A stretch of DNA of 64,000 bases from Muribaculaceae bacterium. GTDB lineage: Bacteria; Bacteroidota; Bacteroidia; Bacteroidales; Muribaculaceae. Position numbers and translations under genes: made by a program. Positions 15,370 to 22,640 of the stretch are shown here, in pieces. Below the pieces are notes generated by a model. That model had not been told where the DNA came from and ran no database searches. It worked only from the letters and a program-made list of their open reading frames with translations. The DNA is taken from assembly GCA_017427945.1 (NCBI GenBank), contig JAFRRT010000022.1, forward strand, positions 1 through 64,000, given 5' to 3'. Numbering within the stretch: position 1 is the first letter of the stretch; every line of letters begins with the position of its first letter.

Positions 15370-17631
15370 ATGAATGGCGATACTATCATTATCAAGGGGG
15401 CGAGGGAGAACAACCTCAAGGATGTCTCGCTCGAGATTCCCAAGCATCAAATCACAGTTTTCACAGGCGTATCGGGCTCTGGTAAGAGTTCGCTGGTACT
15501 CGACACCATCGCGGCCAAGTCGCGTAGGGAGCTAAACGACACCTTCCCGTCGTTTGTACAGCAGTACCTACCCAAGTACGGCCGTCCTCACGTCGATGCC
15601 ATCGAGAATCTGCCCATCGCCATCGTCATCGACCAGAAGAAGCCCGCCCAGAACTCGCGTTCGACGGTCGCTACCTACACCGACATTGCTGCCTTGCTGC
15701 GCCTGCTGTTCTCGCGCGTAGGCCAGCCCTTTGTGGGTTATGCCGAGTCGTTCAGTTTCAACCACCCCGAGGGCAGTTGTCCGCGCTGTTCAGGCCTGGG
15801 CGAAATACGCGAGCTCGACATCCACAAACTGGTGGACTTTGACAAGAGCCTCAACGATGAGGACACCATCCACTACATCGCCTTTGGCAAGGGCGGCTGG
15901 CGCTGGATTCGCTACGCCCATAGCGGCCTGTTCGACCTCGACAAGAAAATACGCGACTACAGCCCCGAGGAACTCGACCTCTTCCTCAACAGCCCGCAGA
16001 TTCGCCTCAAGAACCCTCCTTCCAACTGGCCCAAAAGTGCAAAGTATGAAGGCATCATCCCGCGCATGTACCGCAGCATCATCAACAGTGAGGAGGGACT
16101 GCTGCATGCCGCCGTGCTTAATCCCATGCTCAACATGGGCGTGTGTCCCGACTGCGGCGGTACCCGCCTGAGCCCGCGCGTGCTCTCATGCAAAATCGAG
16201 GGCATCAACATCGCTGACGCCTGCGCCATGTCCATCACGCGCCTCAACGAGTGGGTCAAGGCCCTCACGGCACCGCTGGCAGTGGATTTGAAACAGGCCA
16301 TCAGCGCACGCTTGACGGCATTGGAAGAAATCGGACTGGGCTACCTCAGCCTGGAGCGTGCCGTGGGTACCCTCTCAGGCGGTGAGGCTCAGCGTTGCAA
16401 AATCGCCAAATACATCAACTCGTCGCTTGCCGACGTGCTCTATATCCTTGATGAACCCAGCACAGGTCTGCATGACCACGACATCGAGAAGATGAAACAC
16501 TCGGTGCGCCGTCTGCGCGATGCGGGCAACACCGTACTGCTTGTCGAGCATCACCGAGAGATGATTGGCCTTGCCGACCACATCGTGGACTTGGGCCCCG
16601 GCCCGGGTAGCGAGGGCGGACGCGTCATTTTCGAGGGCAGCTATCAGCAGTTGCTGCACAGCGGCACCAGCACCGGCCAGATGCTCAGCCAGCGCGGTGA
16701 CTTCAAGGTCCAGCCGCGCCAGGTGGTCGAGACCTTCCCCTTGCGCCACGCCAAGCTCCACAACCTCAAGGACATCTCCATCGACCTGCCCATGGGCGCC
16801 TTTGTCGCCGTGGCGGGTGTTGCAGGCTCGGGTAAGAGCTCGTTGATGGAGTGCTTCCGCCAGGCCCACGGCGACGTGGTCTATATCAGCCAAAAGAACA
16901 TCGGCGTCAGCCTACGCTCCACGCCCGCGACCTATATGGATGTCGCACCCGACATCCGCAAACGCTTCGCCAAGGCCCACAAAATCAAGGAGCAATATTT
17001 CACCTTTAATGGTAAGGGCGGCTGCCCCGTGTGCGGCGGCAAAGGTGTCGTTATCGCCGAGATGGCCTTCATGGACAACATCGAGACCACCTGCGAAGCA
17101 TGCCATGGCCTACGCTATTCTCCCGAGGCACTCGAGTACACTCTCGATGGCAAAAACATCGCCCAGGTGATGGACCTGTCGGTGCGTCGCGCCAGCGAAT
17201 TTTTCAAGGGCACCAGCATCGAGGAGAAGTTGCAGCCAATGATGGCGGTTGGCCTGCACTATCTTCACCTCAACCAGGCCCTGAGCACCCTGTCGGGCGG
17301 CGAGTTGCAACGCCTCAAAATGGCATCATGCCTCAAGCAATACACCCTGCCCCTTGACTCTGGCGGCACACGCGGCGTCTTCGTCATCGATGAACCCACC
17401 GACGGTCTTCACCTCAAAGACGTGCGCCACCTTATCGACCTGTTCGAGCAGATGGTAGAAATGGGCAACACCGTTTATGTCATCGAGCACAATACCGACG
17501 TCATCAAGGCGGCCGATCACGTTATCGAGCTCGGTCCCGGCGCCGGTGATTTGGGCGGCACCATCATCTATCAGGGCACCCCACGCGGCATGCTCACCTG
17601 CCCCACTTCGGTCACCGCCGCCTACCTCTAA
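15370..17631 (+). CDS. short UvrA-like excinuclease ABC protein (UvrA2 type)
   Basis: A 753-residue tandem ABC ATPase of the UvrA family, well below the usual length of about 940. Walker A motifs are GVSGSGKSS (33-41) and GVAGSGKSS (about 483-491); signatures are LSGGEAQR (about 335) and LSGGELQR (about 641). Zinc-finger cysteines remain as CPRC, CPDC, and CPVC...CEAC. The region between the first Walker A and the first zinc module is too short to hold the usual UvrB-binding domain. It may therefore bind DNA without feeding UvrB, like UvrA2 proteins linked to drug tolerance. ATG 15370 is chosen from the promoter position; an upstream in-frame start would lie inside the promoter. Confidence 0.88.
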   Translation: MNGDTIIIKGARENNLKDVSLEIPKHQITVFTGVSGSGKSSLVLDTIAAKSRRELNDTFPSFVQQYLPKYGRPHVDAIENLPIAIVIDQKKPAQNSRSTVATYTDIAALLRLLFSRVGQPFVGYAESFSFNHPEGSCPRCSGLGEIRELDIHKLVDFDKSLNDEDTIHYIAFGKGGWRWIRYAHSGLFDLDKKIRDYSPEELDLFLNSPQIRLKNPPSNWPKSAKYEGIIPRMYRSIINSEEGLLHAAVLNPMLNMGVCPDCGGTRLSPRVLSCKIEGINIADACAMSITRLNEWVKALTAPLAVDLKQAISARLTALEEIGLGYLSLERAVGTLSGGEAQRCKIAKYINSSLADVLYILDEPSTGLHDHDIEKMKHSVRRLRDAGNTVLLVEHHREMIGLADHIVDLGPGPGSEGGRVIFEGSYQQLLHSGTSTGQMLSQRGDFKVQPRQVVETFPLRHAKLHNLKDISIDLPMGAFVAVAGVAGSGKSSLMECFRQAHGDVVYISQKNIGVSLRSTPATYMDVAPDIRKRFAKAHKIKEQYFTFNGKGGCPVCGGKGVVIAEMAFMDNIETTCEACHGLRYSPEALEYTLDGKNIAQVMDLSVRRASEFFKGTSIEEKLQPMMAVGLHYLHLNQALSTLSGGELQRLKMASCLKQYTLPLDSGGTRGVFVIDEPTDGLHLKDVRHLIDLFEQMVEMGNTVYVIEHNTDVIKAADHVIELGPGAGDLGGTIIYQGTPRGMLTCPTSVTAAYL

Positions 17632-17654
17632 ATTTGCTACTACAAACCTCTAAC

Positions 17655-17690
17655 AATAAACCGCGGGCAAATTGCTCGCGGTTTATTGTG
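17655..17690. terminator. bidirectional terminator between uvrA-like gene and lpxB
   Basis: AATAAACCGCG pairs perfectly with CGCGGTTTATT, with an inner GCAA/TTGC pair. It separates two convergent transcripts. Confidence 0.8.
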
Positions 17691-17719
17691 TTATGTTTTT
17701 AGGGATGTGAATGCAATGT

Positions 17720-18844
17720 CTAACGACTTGCGGCGATGAGGCGGGCGGCGGTGGCTGTGCAGATGTCGCTGCCAAGGCGTTCGGCAAGGCGTTTGTAACC
17801 GTCGAGTTGGGATGCGCGTGCGGGTGAGTCTTCAAGCAGTTGGGTGAGGTGCTCGTCGATGGTGTCAACGGTACACAAGTGCATCAAAAGCTCGGGGATA
17901 AGAGGTTCGTCAAGGATGAGATTGGGCAGGGTGACGTACTTGCCGCTGAGCAGACGACGGTAGAAGTTATAGGACCATTTGCTGCCGTTAAAGCGGTAAC
18001 AGGCGACCTGCGGCGTGCCCAACAGCGCCGTTTCGAGGGTCGCTGTGCCTGAAGTCACCAATGCTGCTTGAGCATGATAGATTAATGGATAGGTAGCATC
18101 ACGCAGTACGGGAACGGCTTTATCACCCATCACGTCGCGGTAGAGTTTGTCGTCGATGCTGGGGGCTCCGGCAATGACCGCCTGATACCGGGGATGGCGT
18201 GCAGCGGCCTCGAGCATCAAGGGCAGATTGTCGCGAATCTCACGCACACGGGAACCGGGCACGAGAGCGATAATAGGACGGTCAGGCAGACCGTGCTGAC
18301 TAACGAATGTGGCAAAATCAGGGAAACTATTCTTGGCCTGCGCCACCTCCTGCACAGTGGGGTTACCCACATAGGTGGCGGTGTAGCTGCGCTCACGGTA
18401 CCAGTCGGGTTCAAAGGGCAGGATGCAATACATGTGGTCCACATAACGGCGGATGTCCTTGACACGCCACTCCTTCCACACCCATACCTTGGGAGAGATA
18501 AAATAATGCACCGTGATGCCCATGTTATGGGCATACTTGGCGACCTTGAGGTTGAACGAGGGGTAATCGACGAGAATCACCGCATCGGGCTGCCACTCGT
18601 CGATGGCACGGCGCGCAGTGCCCAGGAAGCCCAATATTTTGCCCAAATGCTTCACCACATCCATGAAGCCCATATAGGCCATGTCGCGATAATGGATGAT
18701 GGGTGACTCGCCAGCCTGAGCCGCCATGAGGTCACCTCCCAGGAAACGGAACGCGGCCTGTGGGTCCTGCTCCTTGAGCGATGCTATGAGGTGGGAAGCA
18801 TGGAGGTCGCCCGAGGCTTCACCGGCTATGAGGAAATACTTCAT
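17720..18844 (-). CDS. lpxB: lipid-A-disaccharide synthase
   Basis: A 374-residue peripheral membrane glycosyltransferase (GT19) that joins UDP-2,3-diacylglucosamine and lipid X to form the lipid A disaccharide. Family blocks are AGEASGDLHASHLI (7-20), DYPSFNLKVAKYA, YISPKVWVWKEWR, LVPGSRVREI (about 212) and SGTATLETALLGTPQV (about 275). Length is normal. It is the last gene of a thyA-folA-lpxB operon and overlaps folA by four bases. No odd residues are seen in the motifs. Confidence 0.95.
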   Translation of the reverse strand: MKYFLIAGEASGDLHASHLIASLKEQDPQAAFRFLGGDLMAAQAGESPIIHYRDMAYMGFMDVVKHLGKILGFLGTARRAIDEWQPDAVILVDYPSFNLKVAKYAHNMGITVHYFISPKVWVWKEWRVKDIRRYVDHMYCILPFEPDWYRERSYTATYVGNPTVQEVAQAKNSFPDFATFVSQHGLPDRPIIALVPGSRVREIRDNLPLMLEAAARHPRYQAVIAGAPSIDDKLYRDVMGDKAVPVLRDATYPLIYHAQAALVTSGTATLETALLGTPQVACYRFNGSKWSYNFYRRLLSGKYVTLPNLILDEPLIPELLMHLCTVDTIDEHLTQLLEDSPARASQLDGYKRLAERLGSDICTATAARLIAASR

Positions 18845-19338
18845 CGGGCGCGGCGTTTTAGGGTGATGAAATCAAATTCGTAGGCATTGCGGTGGTCGCT
18901 CGTGTGGTGCTCGCGGCTTACTTCCTGCCACTCGTCCATGTTGAGCGCCGGGAAAAAGACGTCGGCACTCGCCCAGCGGGCGTGAATGCGGGTGAGGTGC
19001 AGTACATCTACAAGCGGCAACGACTGCTCATAAATCTGTGCCCCGCCTATGATGAAGACGACATCGGTCTGGGCTGCTGCAACAGCATCCTCAAGGCTAT
19101 GCGCCACCTTTACACCAGGGTATTGCCAACCGGCATTGCGGGTGATGACGATATTCTGACGGCCTGGCAAGGGACGACGCGGGAACGACTCAAAGGTCTT
19201 GCGGCCCATGACGATGCTGTGGCCCATGGTCACCTCCTTGAAGTGACGCATGTCGGCGGGCAGGTGGCACAACAGTCCACCCTGGCGCCCGATGGCCCCA
19301 TTCTCGTCAATCGCCACTATCGCTTGAATGCTACGCAT
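18841..19338 (-). CDS. folA: dihydrofolate reductase
   Basis: A 165-residue cytosolic enzyme that reduces dihydrofolate with NADPH, regenerating the cofactor used up by ThyA, encoded just upstream. The acidic active-site residue lies in LPADMRHFK (Asp about 29). IVMGRKTFESFPRRPLPGRQNIVITR and VVFIIGGAQIYEQSLP hold the cofactor-binding loops. The position equivalent to Trp22 of the E. coli enzyme appears to be Cys (LLCHLPAD); Bacteroidales enzymes vary there. Its stop overlaps the lpxB start (ATGA). Confidence 0.95.
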   Translation of the reverse strand: MRSIQAIVAIDENGAIGRQGGLLCHLPADMRHFKEVTMGHSIVMGRKTFESFPRRPLPGRQNIVITRNAGWQYPGVKVAHSLEDAVAAAQTDVVFIIGGAQIYEQSLPLVDVLHLTRIHARWASADVFFPALNMDEWQEVSREHHTSDHRNAYEFDFITLKRRAR

Positions 19339-19361
19339 TATTGTTTTTGCTAATTCCTAAC

Positions 19362-20156
19362 TTAAACCGATACCTCTCCCTTGATGGCGGGCCAGGGATC
19401 GTAGCCCTCGAGGGTGAAGTCCTCATACTTGTAGTCGTCGATGCTCTTGACGGCAGGGTTCAGCACCATGCGCGGCAGCGGACGCGGCTCACGCGAGAGC
19501 TGTTCCTTGATCTGGTCAAAATGGTTGCAGTAGATGTGGGCGTCACCAAAGGTGTGAACAAACTCGCCTGGCTCCAAGCCCGTGACATGCGCCACCATCA
19601 TCAGCAGCAAGGCATAAGAAGCGATGTTGAACGGCACGCCCAGGAACAAGTCGGCACTGCGTTGATAGAGCTGCAGGCTGAGCTTACCCTGCGCCACATA
19701 GAACTGGAACAGCGAGTGGCAGGGTGGCAGCTTCATCGTGGGCACCTCGGCGACATTCCAAGCACTGACCATGATGCGGCGGCTGTCGGGGGTGTTCTTT
19801 ATCTGGTCTATGACTTGGGCAATCTGGTCGATGGTGCCACCGTTGCCGTCGGGCCAGGCGCGCCACTGGCTGCCATAAACAGGCCCCAGGTCGCCGTTCT
19901 CGTCGGCCCACTCGTTCCAGATGCGCACACCATGCTCCTGCAACCAACGCACGTTAGTGTCGCCGCGCAGGAACCACAGCAGCTCATAGATGATGGACTT
20001 GAGGTGCACCTTCTTGGTCGTCAACAGCGGGAAACCGTCGGCCAGGTCACAGCGTAGCTGATAGCCGAAGACGCTGCGGGTGCCTGTGCCAGTGCGGTCT
20101 TCCTTGTCCACACCGTGCTCCATCACGTGCTTGATTAAGTCAAGATACTGTTTCAT
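19362..20156 (-). CDS. thyA: thymidylate synthase
   Basis: A 264-residue cytosolic enzyme that methylates dUMP to dTMP using methylene-tetrahydrofolate. Length equals that of the E. coli enzyme. [16 protein letters not shown] (20-35) holds the phosphate-binding arginine. The catalytic Cys is in [12 protein letters not shown] (about 146), followed by [20 protein letters not shown]. It is first in the thyA-folA-lpxB operon. Its -7 box lies at 20188-20195. Confidence 0.97.
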   Translation of the reverse strand: MKQYLDLIKHVMEHGVDKEDRTGTGTRSVFGYQLRCDLADGFPLLTTKKVHLKSIIYELLWFLRGDTNVRWLQEHGVRIWNEWADENGDLGPVYGSQWRAWPDGNGGTIDQIAQVIDQIKNTPDSRRIMVSAWNVAEVPTMKLPPCHSLFQFYVAQGKLSLQLYQRSADLFLGVPFNIASYALLLMMVAHVTGLEPGEFVHTFGDAHIYCNHFDQIKEQLSREPRPLPRMVLNPAVKSIDDYKYEDFTLEGYDPWPAIKGEVSV

Positions 20157-20187
20157 CAGGTAACAGCTAAATTGGTTTATCGGGCTA

Positions 20188-20195
20188 CAAATTTA
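20188..20195 (-). promoter_or_regulatory. -7 box of thyA operon
   Basis: TAAATTTG on the minus strand lies 31 nt before the thyA start. No clear -33 box is seen. Confidence 0.45.
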
Positions 20196-20245
20196 GGCAG
20201 AATTCTCGGAATTACACGCCCGCAGCATGAAGAAAATGACTTTTT

Positions 20246-20430
20246 AGGGCTCACCCGATAAAAGGTGTGGGTAATGTGTCTTGCCTGATGGGAGCCGCAG
20301 TGACCTTGTAAAGGTCGTTTGGGCAGAATGCCCAAATCCATGTTAAAGACCATGCGAGTGTCCTGAAGGGACACGAAGCTTGGTCCATGTCGGCAATGAT
20401 GCAAGTGCCTCGCAAGAGGAACTTCATGAT
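20246..20430 (+). repeat. left structured arm of the transposase element
   Basis: This stretch holds no gene. It contains hairpins P1 GACCTT-GTA-AAGGTC (20302-20316), P2 TTTGGGC-AGAAT-GCCCAAA (20318-20336), P3 GTGTCC-TGAAG-GGACAC (20358-20374) inside an outer GACCA/TGGTC pair, and P4 CCTC-GCAA-GAGG (20408-20419). Linkers such as TGTTAAAGACCATGCGAG are identical in the right arm. Confidence 0.75.
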
Positions 20431-20438
20431 ACAAGTTG

Positions 20439-20469
20439 ATTGCTTTCTAATGCAATTTCATTAACTTTG
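20439..20469 (+). promoter_or_regulatory. promoter of the transposase gene
   Basis: TTG (20440-20442), 19 nt and TAACTTTG (20462-20469) form a good -33/-7 pair between the left arm and the gene. Confidence 0.65.
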
Positions 20470-20498
20470 CGTCAAAATATATTTCAATCACTATCACT

Positions 20499-20942
20499 AT
20501 GAGCGCCACCATTTCGTTGTTTCACATCGTCATCAACACGCTTGGACGCGAGATGACCATTCCAGATGAGACCAGTGAACATCTGTATAAGTATATTACT
20601 GCAATCGCCAAAAGCAGGGATTGCAAAATGTTTAGAATCAACGGTATCGGCAACCACATTCACATGTTGGTTGGGCTTTCACCGTCCATAGCGCTGAGTG
20701 ATTTTGTTCGAGACGTGAAACAGGGAAGCAGCAAATGGGCTAAGCAACAAATTTATTTCCCAAACTTCAAAGGATGGGGCAAAGAGTATGGAGCCTTCTC
20801 GTGCAGTGTCCGTGATAAGGATGCTATTATCAATTACATCAAGAACCAGCGGGTGCACCATAGCCAGAAATCTTTTGAGCAGGAATACCAGGACATGATT
20901 GAAAGATCAGGTCTTGAATGGAACGAATATCGGCTCACATGA
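20499..20942 (+). CDS. Y1 HUH transposase (IS200/RAYT-like)
   Basis: A 147-residue single-strand DNA transposase of the Y1 family. The HUH metal motif is His53-Ile-His55 in GIGNHIHMLVGL; the nucleophile is probably Tyr113 in IINYIKNQ. SLFHIVINT at the start and LSDFVRDVKQGSSKW (67-80) match the family. The gene appears intact and has its own promoter. No orfB/TnpB or resolvase gene accompanies it. Lone Y1 genes between palindromic repeats are typical of REP-associated transposases, which are often domesticated to move short repeats rather than themselves. Confidence 0.9.
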   Translation: MSATISLFHIVINTLGREMTIPDETSEHLYKYITAIAKSRDCKMFRINGIGNHIHMLVGLSPSIALSDFVRDVKQGSSKWAKQQIYFPNFKGWGKEYGAFSCSVRDKDAIINYIKNQRVHHSQKSFEQEYQDMIERSGLEWNEYRLT

Positions 20943-20952
20943 GCCATCGCAA

Positions 20953-21113
20953 ATCATGAAGTTCCTCTTACGAGGCACTTCTCGCAGGACCACTATGACC
21001 AAGCTTCGCACCCTTACCGGGTGCTCGCATGGTCTTTAACACAGAGCCGGGTCTTCAGACCCGTCCAGCGTCTTCGACGCTAAGCCGCTCCCGCTAAATT
21101 TCCGCTGAGCCCT
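20953..21113 (-). repeat. right structured arm of the transposase element
   Basis: Read on the minus strand, it repeats the left arm: P1 AGCGTC-GAA-GACGCT (21067-21081), P2 CGGGTC-TGAA-GACCCG (21048-21063), P3 GCACCC-GGTAA-GGGTGC (21008-21024), P4 CCTC-GTAA-GAGG (20964-20975). Stems P1-P3 differ in sequence from the left arm yet remain fully paired. Confidence 0.75.
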
Positions 21114-21145
21114 TTTTAGTAGTGGCAAAACCACAAAAACACAAG

Positions 21146-21184
21146 GCAAAGCGTTAAAACGCAAGGATTGCGTTAACGCTTTGC
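21146..21184 (-). terminator. terminator of the tRNA-Glu/rpsT transcript
   Basis: On the minus strand GCAAAGCGTTAACGCAA pairs with TTGCGTTTTAACGCTTTGC (17 pairs with a two-base bulge), followed by CTTGTGTTTTTG. It lies six bases beyond the tRNA-Glu. Confidence 0.75.
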
Positions 21185-21189
21185 TGCGG

Positions 21190-21261
21190 TAGCCCATAGC
21201 AGAATCGAACTGCTCTTTCAAGAATGAAAATCTTGCGTCCTAGCCGATAGACGAATGGGCC
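21190..21261 (-). tRNA. tRNA-Glu (TTC), copy 2 of 2
   Basis: The minus strand gives a 72-nt cloverleaf with a seven-pair acceptor stem GGCCCAT/ATGGGCT (first pair G-U), anticodon stem CAAGA/TCTTG with loop TTTTCAT (anticodon TTC) and discriminator A. It is identical over all 72 bases to the copy at 21611-21682. CCA is not encoded. Confidence 0.93.
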
Positions 21262-21311
21262 GTACCTGGCTGAACCACGGCACACACTGGGCGCGCCGCG
21301 CTCCTAATTGC

Positions 21312-21572
21312 TTAGGCCTGGTTCAGCTTGTTGATGTGAAGAGCGAGCTTCGACTTAAGGTTTGCAGCCTTGTTCTTCGAAATCACGTTCTTGCCGGCAA
21401 GCTTGTCAAGCATAGCAACTACCTTGGGCATAGCCTCGGTTGCTTCCTTGGCATCGGTCATCTTGCGAATGTTGCGGACAGCATTGCGCATGGTCTTGCT
21501 GTAATAACGGTTGCGGAGACGACGGGCCTCGCTCTGACGAATTCTCTTAATTGCTGATTTATGGTTTGCCAT
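21312..21572 (-). CDS. rpsT: 30S ribosomal protein S20
   Basis: An 86-residue, strongly basic, helical protein that binds 16S rRNA early in small-subunit assembly. The start [22 protein letters not shown] and the ending [11 protein letters not shown] are typical of bS20. It lies between two identical tRNA-Glu genes in the same orientation and is probably made from the same precursor transcript, since only one good promoter is seen (21713-21743). Confidence 0.96.
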   Translation of the reverse strand: MANHKSAIKRIRQSEARRLRNRYYSKTMRNAVRNIRKMTDAKEATEAMPKVVAMLDKLAGKNVISKNKAANLKSKLALHINKLNQA

Positions 21573-21610
21573 AATTAAATATAAAACGTTGATATATAAT
21601 TATTAATAAG

Positions 21611-21682
21611 TAGCCCATAGCAGAATCGAACTGCTCTTTCAAGAATGAAAATCTTGCGTCCTAGCCGATAGACGAATGGGCC
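21611..21682 (-). tRNA. tRNA-Glu (TTC), copy 1 of 2
   Basis: This is identical to the tRNA at 21190-21261. It is the first gene of the transcript, about 30 nt after the -7 box. Confidence 0.93.
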
Positions 21683-21712
21683 TTTTTGGTGATTTTTTCG
21701 CAAAAGCGACTG

Positions 21713-21743
21713 CAAAATTAGAAACATTTTTTGAATTGGCAAA
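21713..21743 (-). promoter_or_regulatory. promoter of tRNA-Glu/rpsT/tRNA-Glu
   Basis: On the minus strand TTTG (21740-21743), 19 nt and TAATTTTG (21713-21720) form a good pair. Confidence 0.65.
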
Positions 21744-21827
21744 ATTTAACCTCCGGAAAAGCAGAAAAAGTTGAGAAAAACGATTTTCCTGCGTGTCAAA
21801 TTGCAGAATAAACTGTAAATTAGCGGC

Positions 21828-22553
21828 ATGTATGAGAAGCTCAAGGGCATTGTGCTCAACACCATCCGCTACAGCGACAAACACAACATCGTGCACATAT
21901 ATACCGATGGGCACGGATTGATGTCGTTTGCCGTACCGCAGGGGAAGACTCCAGCGGCACGCATGCGCAACGCCCTGCTCATGCCGCTGTCGCTGGTGGA
22001 CATGGAGGCAGGGTTGCGTCAGGGCCGCGACCTGGCTGTCATGCGCGAAGTGCGCCGCAACTACCCGCTAACATTGCTCTATAGCGACCCTGTAAAGAAC
22101 GCGATTGCCCTGTTCATCAGCGAACTGCTCACCCACGTCATCCAGGAGCCCGAGGGTAACGAGTCACTGTTCAATTACATTGAGCAAGCGGTGCAGCTGC
22201 TCGAGGAGATGCCCGGCAATGTCGCCAACTTCCACATCTGCTTCCTGTATCACCTGGGGCGCCACCTGGGCATCCAGCCCAACCTGGAGAGTTACCGACA
22301 AGGGCACTGGTTTGACATGACCGATGGCGTGTTTGTCCCCGCCGCTACAGCTAACCACCAGTACTTGCCGCCACAAGAGGCGCAGGTCATTCATTTGCTG
22401 TCGCGCATGACGTTCGCCAACATGGGGTTGTTCCGCTTCAACCGCGAGGAGCGCAACCGCATGCTCGACGTCATCATCGCCTATTACCGGCTGCACAACG
22501 CCTCGATAGGCACGCTGCGCTCGCCCGACATCCTCAAGCAGCTGTTTACGTGA
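21828..22553 (+). CDS. recO: DNA repair protein RecO
   Basis: A 241-residue cytosolic protein of recombination repair: with RecR it loads RecA onto SSB-coated DNA. The N-terminal OB fold starts MYEKLKGIVLNTIRYSDKHNIVHIYT; LMSFAVPQGK follows, then a helical domain with GNVANFHICFLYHLGRHLGI. The zinc-finger cysteines of many RecO proteins are not evident, which is common in Bacteroidota. It is transcribed divergently from the tRNA-Glu/rpsT unit. Confidence 0.9.
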   Translation: MYEKLKGIVLNTIRYSDKHNIVHIYTDGHGLMSFAVPQGKTPAARMRNALLMPLSLVDMEAGLRQGRDLAVMREVRRNYPLTLLYSDPVKNAIALFISELLTHVIQEPEGNESLFNYIEQAVQLLEEMPGNVANFHICFLYHLGRHLGIQPNLESYRQGHWFDMTDGVFVPAATANHQYLPPQEAQVIHLLSRMTFANMGLFRFNREERNRMLDVIIAYYRLHNASIGTLRSPDILKQLFT

Positions 22554-22603
22554 CCATGGGGTATCCCCTCTCATTATTATTTTAATAATTGCGGGATAAT
22601 GAC

Positions 22604-22611
22604 TAAATTTG
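22604..22611 (+). promoter_or_regulatory. -7 box for first histidine phosphatase
   Basis: TAAATTTG lies 29 nt before ATG 22641; the -33 box is not clear. The position argues against a start upstream of 22641. Confidence 0.4.
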
Positions 22612-22640
22612 CAACATCTATTGACAGAACCGATATATTT

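Larger units (their letters stand above)
20246..21113 (+). mobile_element. Y1-transposase element with long inverted hairpin arms
   Basis: A single-Tyr HUH transposase gene (20499-20942) sits between two inverted arms (20246-20430 and 20953-21113). The outer ends share AGGGCTCA / TGAGCCCT. The inner ends are a 26-base inverted repeat with one mismatch. Each arm carries at least four hairpins in the same order. The whole element lies between thyA and a tRNA-Glu terminator. The layout recalls RAYT transposases between REP-type palindromes rather than plain IS200, whose ends are much shorter. Confidence 0.7.

Noticed and set aside
20499-20942. Complete IS200/IS605 insertion sequence with TnpB
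   Set aside because: No TnpB or IscB-like frame is present and the arms are far longer than IS200 ends.
20246-21113. CRISPR array or riboswitch as explanation of the hairpin arms
   Set aside because: There are no regularly spaced direct repeats with spacers and no cas genes. The arms are inverted copies flanking a transposase, not leader regions.
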